The position numbers and the translations under genes are program-made. From NCBI RefSeq assembly GCF_001876935.1, contig NC_033802.1, positions 12,434,681 through 12,498,680 of the forward strand: a DNA stretch of 64,000 bases. Reading direction: 5' to 3'. Source of the DNA: Asparagus officinalis (lineage: Eukaryota > Streptophyta > Magnoliopsida > Asparagales > Asparagaceae). Positions 22,692 through 33,643 of this stretch are shown here, one piece after another. The notes below the pieces were generated by a model. It had not been told where the DNA came from and made no database searches. It worked only from the letters and a program-made list of their open reading frames with translations. Position 1 is the first letter of the stretch. Each line of letters starts with the position of its first letter.

Positions 22692-23929
22692 TGATGCGGC
22701 ATAATTATGTACCAAAATTGCAAGTGCACAATTTATCAAGTTATAGTATAAAAAATATCGATCCCACGAGGAAGGTGATTTTAAGAGATTATTAGAAATG
22801 GTTCTTATATTTTCTGCATAACAATTAGGAATAAAGAATAAGTGTGAGTGTATGAGTGGTTGTTTTGATTTATATGCAAGAGATAATAAATTGAATTTTA
22901 GAGGAGAGAAGGAAGAATTAAAGAATAAATGAAATCACAAGGCAAGAAAGAAGAATGAATAAAATCAAGAGATAAACCAAGAATGAAAAGAAAATTTAAG
23001 AAGGTTAAGATGGAGGATTCAAAAGAGGTAAGAAATGTAGAATATAATCCACTAACCAATTTCTATTACAAAATACAAACTATTCTCTTTTATCATATTT
23101 CAACTTAGATTTATTAAGCATGGATTATCAAACCATTTAAGGAAAGTGTAACCTATCAAATTATCATCTAAGTTAAAATTACTATTCATGATAAGAACAA
23201 CAACATGATAATAATCCTAGAATTCATAAGCATAACCTATCAAACCATTTAAGATAAGCATAGATTATCAAATTCTTCTTCTACCGATTAGTTCTCTAGT
23301 TGATTATCCTAAACATGAACATAAAAAATTATTTTTATTAATTACAACTAAAGTTACAATTTTTGGAAGGCCTTCTCAATTAAGAGTAGCCCTCCTCTCC
23401 AAAAGGAGTTTACAAAATTTTCACACCTCTAACCCCTCACTCTCTACCCCTATTTATAGTAAACATCTGATAATGAGAGCCATTGGATTGAAATCTTATC
23501 CAAAAACAACAAATTTCAGCCTTAGATTCGTAACAAACTGCCCAGCGTATCGATGCAGGCATCAGGCATCGATGTCGGTATCGATGCAGGCATCGATGTC
23601 GGTATCGATGCAGGCATCGATGCCTGCCCTTCTCCTTTTGCTGTCCGCAGCTTCTTCTTGTTGTTTGCTTTTGGGCTTTGGACATTGGGCTTTTCTTGGA
23701 CTCTTGGGCTTGGGCTTTGATTTATCTCTTCATTAAATACTTGAAAGAATTCATTGGGCTTCATGGCTTCCTTTCTTCATTAAATTATGGGCTTTTTGTT
23801 GAGAGATGAGGGTTTTGAGATTTTTTCTTCATTAACCTGCAATTAAAGATAAAAACAATTATTAGTAGTATATTTATTCATATAAAATAGATAATGAGGG
23901 TATAAAATTGTAATAAAATATGATTATCA
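22692..23929 (-). mobile_element. Athila 5' LTR (right side)
   Basis: The LTR is 1,238 bp and begins and ends as the left LTR does. Compared with the left LTR it lacks about 450 bp (the join is after CCTAAACATGAACAT near 23320) and has a shorter ATCGAT array (23549-23622). A minus-strand TATA box is at 23450-23460. CGGTG follows at 23930-23934. Confidence 0.95.
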
Positions 23930-23934
23930 CGGTG

Positions 23935-24158
23935 GTCCACGGATTAACCCCGGCGTAGGTGAAGAACCCACACAAGCAAGAGACCATAAAACAGGATCTT
24001 GCGATTTGTTCCACAAAAAAGGAAAGTTGTAATCTTTTTATTTTTCTTTGATTTTGTTGTAACCGGATCTTATAAAAAGACCGGATCTTTTGTAACCGAA
24101 AAATTGTTACTTGAGAAAGCAATGACTTCAATGAAAAAAGCAATTTTTTCCGCGAACA
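23935..24158 (+). mobile_element. 5' LTR of plus-strand Tat element (family A), second part
   Basis: The LTR interrupted at 13168 resumes here with GTCCACGGATTAACC and ends ...TTTTCCGCGAACA at 24158. The solo LTR at 48690-48953 shows the same order of motifs (GTCCACGGAT, CAAGCAAGAGA, TCTTATAAAAAGAC, TTTTTCCGCAAACA). Confidence 0.9.
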
Positions 24159-24161
24159 ATC

Positions 24162-24180
24162 TGGCGACCACAGTGGGAGC
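24162..24180 (+). promoter_or_regulatory. Primer binding site of Tat family A
   Basis: TGGCGACCACAGTGGGAGC starts three bases after the LTR end. I cannot assign the tRNA with certainty. Confidence 0.75.
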
Positions 24181-27100
24181 CACCGATCTCGCTGCCGAGA
24201 TCGTTGCGTCGCAGCCGCGGATCTCAATCCCGGTCGAGGAGGAGGTCGAGTATGAATTCGACCAGCAAATGTTCGAGGAATATCTGTCATCCTCGTCCAG
24301 ATCCACCTCCCCCCGCAAGCCCAAAAAGTTCTCCTCCAGGAGAAAAGTCCGTTGGTACGAAGAAGTCCAGAATGCCAACGAAGATCTCACCCAATTGACG
24401 CCAAAGTCGCGTCGGGTGAAGCTCCGCCGACCTCTAACCAGGTCAAACCTGTTCTCGACAATTTCTCCACCGCTGAGGGCATGGTGACTCTCTCAAAGAG
24501 AGCCCGCCAGAGGCGACGTCAACGCTTGGCGCGACAACTCGCAAAGGCGATGGAATCCACAGATAGAATCCGCTATAATGCGGATCTGAAGAACAGGAGA
24601 GACAAACTGCCTCATCACCAATGAATGGTAGCTCCTCCAAGCCGCCAACAAATGAATGGATCCGTGTTAAACGGAACCGTTCAACACTTGATGAACGCAT
24701 TCGCAAGCGTCGCGCACTGTCAGCGCAAGCACGAGCTCAAGTCCAGGAAGCCCGCAGAAGACTGCAGAAGGAAGTGGCCAAAAAGCCGCTACCACCCCGC
24801 CAAGTCTGGAAGCCGAAGTCTGAAATGGCGATCCAGGCTAAGGAGCAACCTTTGCAGCCTTCAGCCAAAGTTCAACCTCCGGGGAACCAACCTAAATCGC
24901 CAAGAATTCCCATAGCTACTCCGGGAAATCTCGCAGAATCATCCCGAAGAAAGAAGTCAGTTTTGGAGCGCCTCGGTCCACTTCCCGATGAGCGATGCAA
25001 AGCTCCAGTTCAAGAACGTTTGGGCCCGATAAAGAAGCCCCGAACGACTCAACATGCTGGGGGTCGCCGCCACCCTCAACATAACAAAGAGATCATGGCA
25101 GCTAGGCGCACCAATTTGCGCATTGAAGTTCAGGAGCTAGCTGAGAATTCACGCCCACGAAGGCATGTTTCGAGGCGCGTGACTCTTGAAAGCCGAAAGA
25201 AGGCAATTCGCCCTCAGAAGGAAGCATTGTCGTCTGATGACGATAGCGTTATACCTGAGAAGTCGTGCCAACACACGATAGGTTACTCCGACCTTCAAAC
25301 AGACGAGTTGTACTATCGTGCTGAGGGTACGAGTAGAACCAGGAAAAGGAGCCCTCGAGAACTAAAGACTCAATGCCCCTGTTCCAAACTCATTTGGGCA
25401 GTATTGTCGGAGTGCAACTGCACCAATACAGTCCCCGAAAGAATTTCAGTTTTCGAAAGGCTCAGTACCGAAACGCCAAAACCAAGACCTAGGCGTTTTC
25501 GATGAAGGAGAGCGGTGTTTGAAGACGGAGAATTTCCAAAGGTCACCACAAATATGACCAGCAAAGGGACATCGACACGGGATAATCCCAAGTCGATTCC
25601 GGAAGCATCCCGGTGTATAACACGCCTGCAGTCTGGAGCCATCAAGCGAGGAACTTATGGTAGGGTTCGGACAAGATTAACTTCAGAAGATGAAGAATCG
25701 GATGCCGGCTCTGTGGTCGCATCAGATAATACGGTATCCAGCGAAGGACAACCCCGCGAGGCACTTATGATAAGTGCGGAGCAAGTGGCCAAGATGCTTG
25801 AAGAAGCCATGGCTAAACAACAGGAGAGCTTCAGGTTCGAAATGCAGATGGCCATGCAGAATATGAGAGAGATGCATGACCAACAAATCCAAGCACTGAC
25901 AAACCAGCAAGGCGAACAAAGTCATCGTAACCAGGTTAATCAGGGAGATGAGGACACAGGTGTGAATGAAGCTCATAATACCAATAATCCTCCCGTCAAT
26001 ATAGGGGGTGGTAACGAGAATGCTAGCGAGAACACGGGTGAAAGCTTGAAGATTAAAAATCTCGAGAGCAAAATCAATACATTGATTTCCGCTTAGGAGA
26101 TGAAGAAGACGGGCATTCCTTGTCCATACCCAAGAGAATGGGAATCAATCCCGTATCCAGCGAAGTTCAATCTCATTAACTTCACGCCGTTTAATGGGAT
26201 GGGTTCACCCACTCAGCATTTGATTTACTTCAAATCACACCTAGGGGTTATCTCTGGTAATGAGCCTCTGATGGTACGGTCCTTCGTTGGCACTCTTCGT
26301 GGAGCCGCCTTCGATTGGTATCACCGCCTCAAGCTAGGAAGCGTAAATAGCTGTGACGATATAGAGACTAAGTTCCTTGCTAACTTCTTCAACGACGACA
26401 CCGAGATATCCATCGGGTCGTTGCTCGACGAGAAACAAAAAGACGGGGAATTGGTTGATACCTTCGTCAAAAGGTTCCGGAACAAAGCAATGAATTGTCG
26501 AGACCCGATCACTGAAGAGTTTATTCTCTAGACTTGCTACAACAACCTTGCATTGGACGTGTTGGAAGCAATCGGGACAGCTCCATCCAAAACATGGAAG
26601 GATTTGAAGGTCCGAGGAGAGCAAGCCGAGCGATTCCTCAGAAGGAAGAAGGCGGAAAGAGGCCAACAGGCGACGAATGCTCCGCAACAAAATTTCGTCC
26701 CACGAGGGAAAGTTAAGGCACATGTTAATGTAGTTGATGCTAATCAAACTTTCCAACTGCAACCTCAACAACAGCCACAATAACGAGCACCACAGCAGTC
26801 GCAGTCGCAATGGCAACAACGGCCTCAGAAGCAGAAATCTTCGGAGTCAAGATTCACTAAAGTGTACTCCTTCAAAGATGACGAAGTTCCCGGCATCTTC
26901 AAGTACCTGTTGGAGAATAACAAAATCTAGCTGTCGTCAATCGTGGATCAAGAAGGGGCTAGCAAAGTGACGGATCCAAAGTATTGCGCATACCATAGAG
27001 CGGTCCATCACCCTACAAAGTCATGCTATCATCTCAAGGATAAAATCCAGGCGTTAATTGATGTAGGCGTCATAACCCCGAAGCCGGCCAAGAATGTCGC

Positions 27101-27806
27101 AGCGAATGATAAAATCCAGGCGTTAATTGATGTAGGCGTCATAACCCCGAAGCCGGCCAAGAATGTCGCAGCGAATGTAGTATCAATTAGCTTTGGATTG
27201 GTGCCCACATCATGGTTTGAACCAGAACGCATCACCAAAGTAGGGATGAAGACAGTGAACGACGGCCCATATGGACAGCGCCAAAAAGGACTTGTGCCAC
27301 ACACAGCCCCAAATGACGAAATCCTCTGGGTTCATCCCGACCTAATTGAAGACGAGCAGTGGACGACTTCCTCAACCAAAAAGGGTAAAGGCAAGTCCTG
27401 CAATGCTACCTTCGCGATCTTCGAAGAGGATGGTAATGAAGCTCTTACCTTCCCGCTCTCCGAAGAAGAAAAAGAAGTCTTTGCCACTAGAAGCGGAAAT
27501 GAGTATCACTACAACTATCCGTCACCTAGTGATTAGCTAGCTGAGCAGGGGGTGACTAAGCAGGTACCAGCCAAAACTCTTACAGAGTTGGGTGTGATTA
27601 TGACTCCTAGACCGATTGAAGAAACTCGACAACAGCCGGCTAACAAACAGAAAGAAAAAAAGGCCCCAGGAGGTTCAGAATCCGAAGCAGTCTTGTTTCA
27701 GTCGTCCGATTGGAAGAGATAAACCGGAAAGCTCGAACACTCCACATGTCTTCGATATCATGGCTCAACTAGCTAACATCCCAGCACGGATAACATTGTA
27801 TGAGTT
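24165..27806 (+). pseudogene. Tat-lineage gag of family A element
   Basis: From 24621 to 27536 a single frame runs with six internal stops (TGA 25503, TAG 26094, TAG 26529, TAA 26781, TAG about 26928, TAG 27534). The stops at 25503, 26094 and 26781 are the most clearly explained by C-to-T in CGA, CAG or CAA. Parts in order: a basic N-terminal region with a predicted helix (24621-25505), a coiled-coil-like segment (EQVAKMLEEAMAKQQESF, about 25780), the retrotransposon gag domain (26100-26640: PYPREWES, FDWYHRLKLGS, FVKRFRNKAMNC), a Gln-rich linker, and YCAYHRAVHHPTKSCYHLK (about 26980), a CX2HX3HX4C zinc-knuckle-like motif. The minus-strand element at 48959-51514 is a clear homologue. Confidence 0.85.
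27039..27176. repeat. Exact in-frame 69-bp tandem duplication in gag
   Basis: 27039-27107 and 27108-27176 are identical. The unit encodes 23 residues beginning DKIQALIDVGVITP. The homologous element at 50.8 kb has one copy of this unit but duplicates the next 23 residues instead. Confidence 0.95.
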
Positions 27807-27810
27807 GTAA

Positions 27811-27872
27811 ATACTATAACTTGACACGGTTGTGCACTTGCAACCTTTTTGGTACATGTTTATGCCGCATCA
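27811..27872 (+). mobile_element. 62-bp 3' end of an Athila-like LTR embedded in gag-pro
   Basis: The sequence ACTATAACTTGACACG...GTGCACTTGCAA...TATGCCGCATCA matches the 3' terminal 62 bp of the Athila LTR (minus strand of 13169-13230) with several differences. It lies where the homologous element has about 40 codons of the gag-protease linker, so insertion was followed by deletion. Confidence 0.8.
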
Positions 27873-27884
27873 ACACTACAATAT

Positions 27885-28036
27885 AGCGGTTAAAAACCTT
27901 CCCTGTATTACCTTCACCAAAGAGGATATGCAGACGAAGAATTCAAACCATGATCGACCCAGCGGCTAAAAACCTTTCCTGCATTACCTTCACCAAAGAG
28001 GATATGCAGACGAAGAATTCAAACCATGACAGACCC
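27885..28036. repeat. 76-bp diverged tandem duplication before the protease
   Basis: 27885-27960 and 27961-28036 both start AGCGG(T/C)TAAAAACC and differ at several bases. They encode the ITFTKEDMQTKN segment that precedes the protease in both Tat elements. Confidence 0.9.
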
Positions 28037-28280
28037 CTATATTTCATTAGGTACATTGGCTCCAGCAAAGTCAACCGAATCCAAGTCGATCCGGGTTCTG
28101 CTGTGAGTATTATGTCGCTTCGCTTGATGCATAACCTAGGCATTCCAGTTAGTAAGTTGGCGGCCACAGGCACTGTTATCTATGGGTTCAATACTAGCGG
28201 GTCAAGATCCTTGGGTAAGATCCGAATAAAATGTCAAATGGGTGATTTGAAGACGGAAGTCACATGTTATGTGATCGATG
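28037..28280 (+). pseudogene. Tat-type aspartic protease, cut by gap
   Basis: The open frame shows VDPGSAVSIM, the active-site triad in the form Asp-Pro-Gly-Ser, followed by LGIPVSKLAA and YGFNTSGSRSLGKIRI. Sequence ends at CYVID where the N run begins. In the homologue the next motif is LLLGRPWIHGN. Reverse transcriptase, RNase H, integrase and the 3' LTR of this element are not visible after the gap. Confidence 0.85.
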
Positions 28281-29280
28281 NNNNNNNNNNNNNNNNNNNN
28301 NNNNNNNNNNNNNNNNNNNNNNNNNNNNNNNNNNNNNNNNNNNNNNNNNNNNNNNNNNNNNNNNNNNNNNNNNNNNNNNNNNNNNNNNNNNNNNNNNNNN
28401 NNNNNNNNNNNNNNNNNNNNNNNNNNNNNNNNNNNNNNNNNNNNNNNNNNNNNNNNNNNNNNNNNNNNNNNNNNNNNNNNNNNNNNNNNNNNNNNNNNNN
28501 NNNNNNNNNNNNNNNNNNNNNNNNNNNNNNNNNNNNNNNNNNNNNNNNNNNNNNNNNNNNNNNNNNNNNNNNNNNNNNNNNNNNNNNNNNNNNNNNNNNN
28601 NNNNNNNNNNNNNNNNNNNNNNNNNNNNNNNNNNNNNNNNNNNNNNNNNNNNNNNNNNNNNNNNNNNNNNNNNNNNNNNNNNNNNNNNNNNNNNNNNNNN
28701 NNNNNNNNNNNNNNNNNNNNNNNNNNNNNNNNNNNNNNNNNNNNNNNNNNNNNNNNNNNNNNNNNNNNNNNNNNNNNNNNNNNNNNNNNNNNNNNNNNNN
28801 NNNNNNNNNNNNNNNNNNNNNNNNNNNNNNNNNNNNNNNNNNNNNNNNNNNNNNNNNNNNNNNNNNNNNNNNNNNNNNNNNNNNNNNNNNNNNNNNNNNN
28901 NNNNNNNNNNNNNNNNNNNNNNNNNNNNNNNNNNNNNNNNNNNNNNNNNNNNNNNNNNNNNNNNNNNNNNNNNNNNNNNNNNNNNNNNNNNNNNNNNNNN
29001 NNNNNNNNNNNNNNNNNNNNNNNNNNNNNNNNNNNNNNNNNNNNNNNNNNNNNNNNNNNNNNNNNNNNNNNNNNNNNNNNNNNNNNNNNNNNNNNNNNNN
29101 NNNNNNNNNNNNNNNNNNNNNNNNNNNNNNNNNNNNNNNNNNNNNNNNNNNNNNNNNNNNNNNNNNNNNNNNNNNNNNNNNNNNNNNNNNNNNNNNNNNN
29201 NNNNNNNNNNNNNNNNNNNNNNNNNNNNNNNNNNNNNNNNNNNNNNNNNNNNNNNNNNNNNNNNNNNNNNNNNNNNNNNN
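28281..29280. other. Assembly gap of exactly 1,000 N
   Basis: The round length suggests a placeholder of unknown true size. Sequence on the right (from 29281) does not continue the Tat element, so several kilobases may be missing. Confidence 0.95.
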
Positions 29281-30085
29281 ACCATACAAGAGACTTGGCT
29301 CATAAACTAACATAAATTGGTGAATCAATCAACAGCACCTCAAATCAAATGTAGACATTGGAGCACATAAAGGGCCCTTGTGTAGGAAAAAAAACTGGCC
29401 CTATAAGAATGGATGAGGATACGTGTATTGGCATTGTCTATGAGCGTACGTGTTTGATAATTGACTATTTGTCATGTTGTACGACAAGATTTAGGCAAGA
29501 GTGCGCGATAATCTTGTACGAAGTTGTAAAGTGGGTCATACAAATAACTAATTATTAAATTTTTGTTTTATAATACTTTTATTTACACCGATGATTGAAT
29601 TCTGTTAGGACTAAATATATGGTGGGAAAATTTTCCCAAATTTGAACCTAATCTCATCATAAACAATATTCCGATGATTGAACTTTGGTTACATAAATAC
29701 AATGATGATGATGATGAATTTCCATACAAATAGGGTTAAAGATGTGTACAATCATTCCCTCCTAATTTGTAATTATTTGATAGTAACTTCTTCCGTAAAC
29801 ACGAATAAACTAAGCGGAATGAGTTAGATTTGTTAATGGCATTATTGAACAATGGCAGACTGAGTCAAGAATTTAGTTTAGCTTTAATGTTGTCATTATC
29901 ACATATTTAGTTTCAAATGCATAACATAATCACAACCCTTGGGTCACGTGTTTAGGGTCTATGATTTGTATGTCACAACTCCTTTGAACCAGTCTCTGTA
30001 CACTCCAAATCTCTTGGGAGATAATAAGACATATGATTTAGAGTGCATCTTAATAATATAACTTAAGAGAGAAATTAAGATATTA
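29281..30085. other. AT-rich non-coding region
   Basis: I see no gene or element ends here. An ATGATG-type short repeat is at about 29700-29717. Confidence 0.4.
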
Positions 30086-30744
30086 GAGCATCTCCAACAG
30101 CTTCCACATTTTTCACTTTTGGAGAATTTAGTTAGGTTTTTGGTCTAACAGATTCCCCATCTCATTCCCCAAAATAGGGATGGAGGAGAAAAAATGAGAA
30201 AGCTTCCCCAAATTTGCAGCATTTTCCAAATTTTTAGGGGAAATTTTAAAAAAAAAGACCGATTTTGCTAAATAATTAGCAAAATAGACCATTTTGCTAA
30301 TTATTTAGCAAAATAGACATCTTTTGGCCAACAAGTCAAAAAAGATCGATTTTAAAAATAGGCTGCTGAAAACATACCGGACTAGTAGCCCCGTATGTTT
30401 TCAGTGCACTAATCGGGGATTAGTGCTCACAGAAAACACACGGGACTACTACTCCCGTAGGACTTCTAGTCCCGTATGTTTTCAGCAGTCTGTTTTTTAA
30501 AATCGCCCTTTTTTTTGCCAACATACCAAAAAGAGGCCTATTTTGCTAAATAATTAGCAAAATGGTCTATTTTGCTAATTATTTAGCAAAATCGGTCTTT
30601 TTTAAAAAAATTCTCAATTTTTAGAGGAAAAAGGGATTCTTCAAAATGGGGAAGCTGTTGGAGTTGGTGTAAAAATAATTTAGAGAATATGACTTTTGCT
30701 TCACCATTTTAAAGAAAATTTTGAAGAAGGTGTTGGAGATGCCC
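30086..30744. mobile_element. Fold-back MITE, PIF/Harbinger-like (659 bp)
   Basis: The terminal inverted repeats read GAGCATCTCCAACA at the left and, reverse-complemented, GGGCATCTCCAACA at the right. The element is flanked by TTA on both sides (30083-30085 and 30745-30747), the TSD of PIF/Harbinger elements. Almost the whole interior is self-complementary: TTTTGCTAAATAATTAGCAAAAT blocks occur on both arms and the centre (30360-30490) carries several inverted copies around CCCGTATGTTTTCAG. There is no coding capacity. The transcript would form a long imperfect hairpin. Confidence 0.85.
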
Positions 30745-30747
30745 TTA

Positions 30748-32095
30748 AGGTTATTAAACTAACACGTAGAATGACGTGAATTGTTGATTTATTATTAAAT
30801 TTTCATTAACTACCAGACCAAATATTTCATAGACATTCCATATAAGCATCACATGCATAGCACATGCGTAAGCCCTGACTTTGGACATATAATAAAGTGA
30901 GAATATTTTGTGATCTCTCTTTTCTCTCGCACTCAATCTCCATACAGAAATAAAGTGCTTGAAATCTCCCATAATCTCTTATTTTCAGAAAGACTAATTA
31001 AAGTTCGCAACAATTAAGGCACTACTACGTAGGATCTCATGATTACTTTGATTAGAAGAAATAAATTAATGTTGGATTGAATATTTTTGACAACTCATTT
31101 AATTCTCAGGTTTGGTGCTTGTGCGTTTTATAATAAAAATCATTCAAGCCCAGCAGCAGCTCATAGGATTCTATTCTACAACGTGGTTGCTTATAATTAA
31201 CTTGTATCGTTTTTGGATATAAAAACATGTTCCCATCCTGTTTTATATCCCAAACACCTTAATTTTTTCTAATCTACTACATTTGAGGAATTTGTATTCC
31301 TTCCACATTTTTATAATTAGATATAATTTCTTGACTTATAACATAAAGTGCGTTCATGTATTTATTATTTATATTTATTTGGAGGAAAAGAATTTTAAAA
31401 AATTAAAAGATCGTTATCGTTACAGTCCACGAAACTAATTTTACAAAGAAGCCCAAGCTATATATCTCTCTTTTTATCACACCTTGAGCGCTGCGTCCGG
31501 TAAACCTGCCGGTCGTTGTAGCCAACTTTTGACCGCACTTGACCTAACAAGGACACGCTAATGACCATGGTACCCCTCAACTTTTACCTTTTATTAGGCG
31601 TAAAAAACCATCGATATTTTGATATTAGACCTTTAAGTAGTATTAATATGTCAAAGTTATTGAATCAAAAGAGACACATTAGAACTCACTCGTTAACTAG
31701 CAAAGAGAGACACATCAGCTTGTTGTCTCTGAGACAAATCTCCCATCCTGAGTCCAAACATATTGAATCAAAAGTTAATTTGGGAGAACAGAAGGTTCTC
31801 GAGAGTTTGGAATTTGCAACAATTAGGATATTGACACAAATTCTTGGTGATTAATTAGATACAAATGTGAAGGGCGATGTGAGGATCTTAAATCAAAAGA
31901 CACAAAAAAGATAATTAGAAAAAAGATATTCTACTCCTCAAATTAAATTTCTCGCTATATATATAAACCCATTTACACAAAAAAAATAAAGAGGCAAAAA
32001 AAAAAACCCACATTTTAGGGGCATTCTAGTCTTTCCATTAACCTAACAACCCACCCTAAAAACCACCCCCCAAAACAGGGAAAATAGTTAACACA
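30748..32095. other. Non-coding region
   Basis: AT-rich sequence. An ORF of 97 codons at 31561-31854 has no recognisable feature and I do not call it. A simple (CCCGA)n tract is at 32099-32124. Confidence 0.4.
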
Positions 32096-32117
32096 TCTAC
32101 CCGACCCGACCCGACCC

Positions 32118-32500
32118 GACCCGTCAAGGATCCGACCCGACCCGGATCTCCCCCTCACAATCCAGCAACCTCAAGAACAACGAAACCGGGCACGGAATCC
32201 TAAGCACCCCCCTCTGCTCGTACCCGTATGCCTGGCGCCGAAGCCGGCAGCAGACGGTCGACGAAACGGGCGGTGGGCGATTGTGGTCGTTGCTGCCGAT
32301 AGCCGGCACGTGGCCTTCGGTGCCCGGTTCGACCGGCGGTTGGTGTTGGTATTACCCAGACGGCAGCCTCGGCCGTTGGGTAGCCTGGAGAGCGCGGCGG
32401 ACGCGTGGAGGGCGGCGAATTAAGACGCGTCGATGGGTTTGTAGGAAGGAGAAAGTCGGGGATTTTTTGGGGGAGGTCTAGAGAGAAGAGAGAGCTGCGG
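32118..32500 (-). pseudogene. SAUR-like (small auxin-up RNA) gene, decayed
   Basis: SAUR genes encode small intronless auxin-response proteins. The minus strand encodes AYGYEQRGVLRIPCPVSLF (about 32162-32218), the most conserved SAUR segment, preceded in the same frame by EGHVPAIG (about 32290-32313), corresponding to the SAUR EGHVPVYVG motif. Further upstream, in other frames, is an Arg-rich RRVLIRR segment like SAUR N-termini. No ATG remains in position and at least one stop or frameshift separates the blocks. A minus-strand TATA-like box (ATATAAAACC) at about 32527-32536 and a pyrimidine-rich leader precede it, so the whole gene with its promoter is present. GC content is much higher than in the surroundings. 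The family call rests on two motifs in correct order and spacing. Confidence 0.65.
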
Positions 32501-32599
32501 GAGGGTGAGGGTGTGGGTGTGGGTGTGGTTTTATATGAGGGAGGGGAGTACACGGGGAGTACTTGGCAGGTACAGGGAGTTTTTTAATTGCGGGAGTGG

Positions 32600-33188
32600 T
32601 ATTAGATGGTGGGAGTGGAACAGCAAACAGCTTAAAGTTAATGTTAGGCATCCCCCCAAAACAACTTTGAAGATGCTCTTATAACAACTAGTGTGCAACC
32701 CATGCAAGGCACATCCCTCTGCGTGCTTAAAATTAAAAATTATATTTATTTTTCTATACTCAAATAATGATGTAAATTTTAATGCATTTGATGCAAAATT
32801 CATATTTGGTCCTTTATACATAAAAAAAAAGATCCAAGTTTTAATACATTTGATTTAGAAATTATATCTATATTTAAAGAATAATCCAAATATTAATACT
32901 ATAGTATAAAAAATTATGTTATACTACGGGTTTTTACTGTGGCATAAACAATACTTCAAGCATAGAGTGCGGATACTGTTTAAGCTGCAGCAGTTACTCT
33001 ACTTACTGTAGCATGAATATTGATTCTTTGGATCCATATAGAAGAGTAGATGTTTGACGACGATGGTGATTATTTGCAGATACATATGCCTTCGGTGGAC
33101 CTTATCACTAAGGGTGGAAACGAACCGAATTCGAATTGCACACCGCATTACCGTATTTGTATGTGGTTCATATTCAAGTTTAAAATAA
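32600..33188. other. AT-rich non-coding region
   Basis: No gene or element ends are recognised between the SAUR-like gene and the MITE. Confidence 0.4.
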
Positions 33189-33640
33189 GGGGTTGTTTGG
33201 TTCGTTTCCTTGATATTGGGAAATACAATTCCATGTAAAGAAATATAAGTTTTGAGTTTTCTAAACTTTTCCAAGAAATAGATTGTTTTGCTTTGGTTCA
33301 CACATAAAAAATGGTGAGAAACCAATGTATTTTTTTTTTCTTATGGTTGGTTCGCATAGAAAAAAAAGGAAAACTTTTGTAAACAAAGCAAAGAAGGAAA
33401 AAAAATCTGACGTGTCAGAGTTTTCATCAATTTCACTCGGTTGGGGAAGGAAATCGGAGAGGGAAAAAAAATCTGAGCTGGCGGCGATTTCAGCAGAGTT
33501 TTCCCTCTTCCATCCGATCGAACCAAAGCGGCACAAAGAAATGAACGGAAATAAAAAAAACTGACGTGGAGAGCTAAAAATCTGACGTGGAGGGGTTTTG
33601 TGAGTTTTTCGCCCCTTATAATAGCGAACCAAACAGCCCC
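33189..33640. mobile_element. Tourist-like (PIF/Harbinger) MITE, 452 bp
   Basis: The left end is GGGGTTGTTTGGTTCG and the right end, reverse-complemented, is GGGGCTGTTTGGTTCGC. TAA flanks both sides (33186-33188 and 33641-33643). The interior is AT-rich and without a transposase. Confidence 0.85.
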
Positions 33641-33643
33641 TAA

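Larger units (their letters stand above)
13169..23929 (-). mobile_element. Complete Athila-lineage Ty3/gypsy retrotransposon, 10.76 kb
   Basis: Both LTRs, a polypurine tract, a tRNA-Asp-type primer binding site and gag, protease, reverse transcriptase, RNase H and integrase are present in the expected order on the minus strand, with a perfect 5-bp TSD (CGGTG). Athila lineage follows from the TGGCGCCGTTGCCGGGGA primer site, the DLGASVN protease motif, the FMDD polymerase box and the GKACHLPVELEHRA integrase segment. No env-like ORF exists between integrase and the 3' LTR (14896-16200). Every coding domain carries at least one stop or frameshift, so the copy is non-autonomous. It is inserted in the 5' LTR of a Tat element. 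Confidence 0.95.

Noticed and set aside
28264..29328. Long open frames across the N run
   Set aside because: They consist of unknown bases and carry no information.
30754..30972. 72-codon minus-strand ORF beside the MITE
   Set aside because: No recognisable motif, promoter or composition signal; its length is expected by chance in AT-rich DNA of this size.
31561..31854. 97-codon plus-strand ORF
   Set aside because: No domain, no promoter sign and no neighbouring exon; treated as chance.
32200..32553. 117-codon Pro-rich ORF starting MYSPPSYKTTPTP
   Set aside because: Its first codons lie upstream of the TATA-like box of the SAUR-like gene and it is out of frame with the conserved SAUR motifs.
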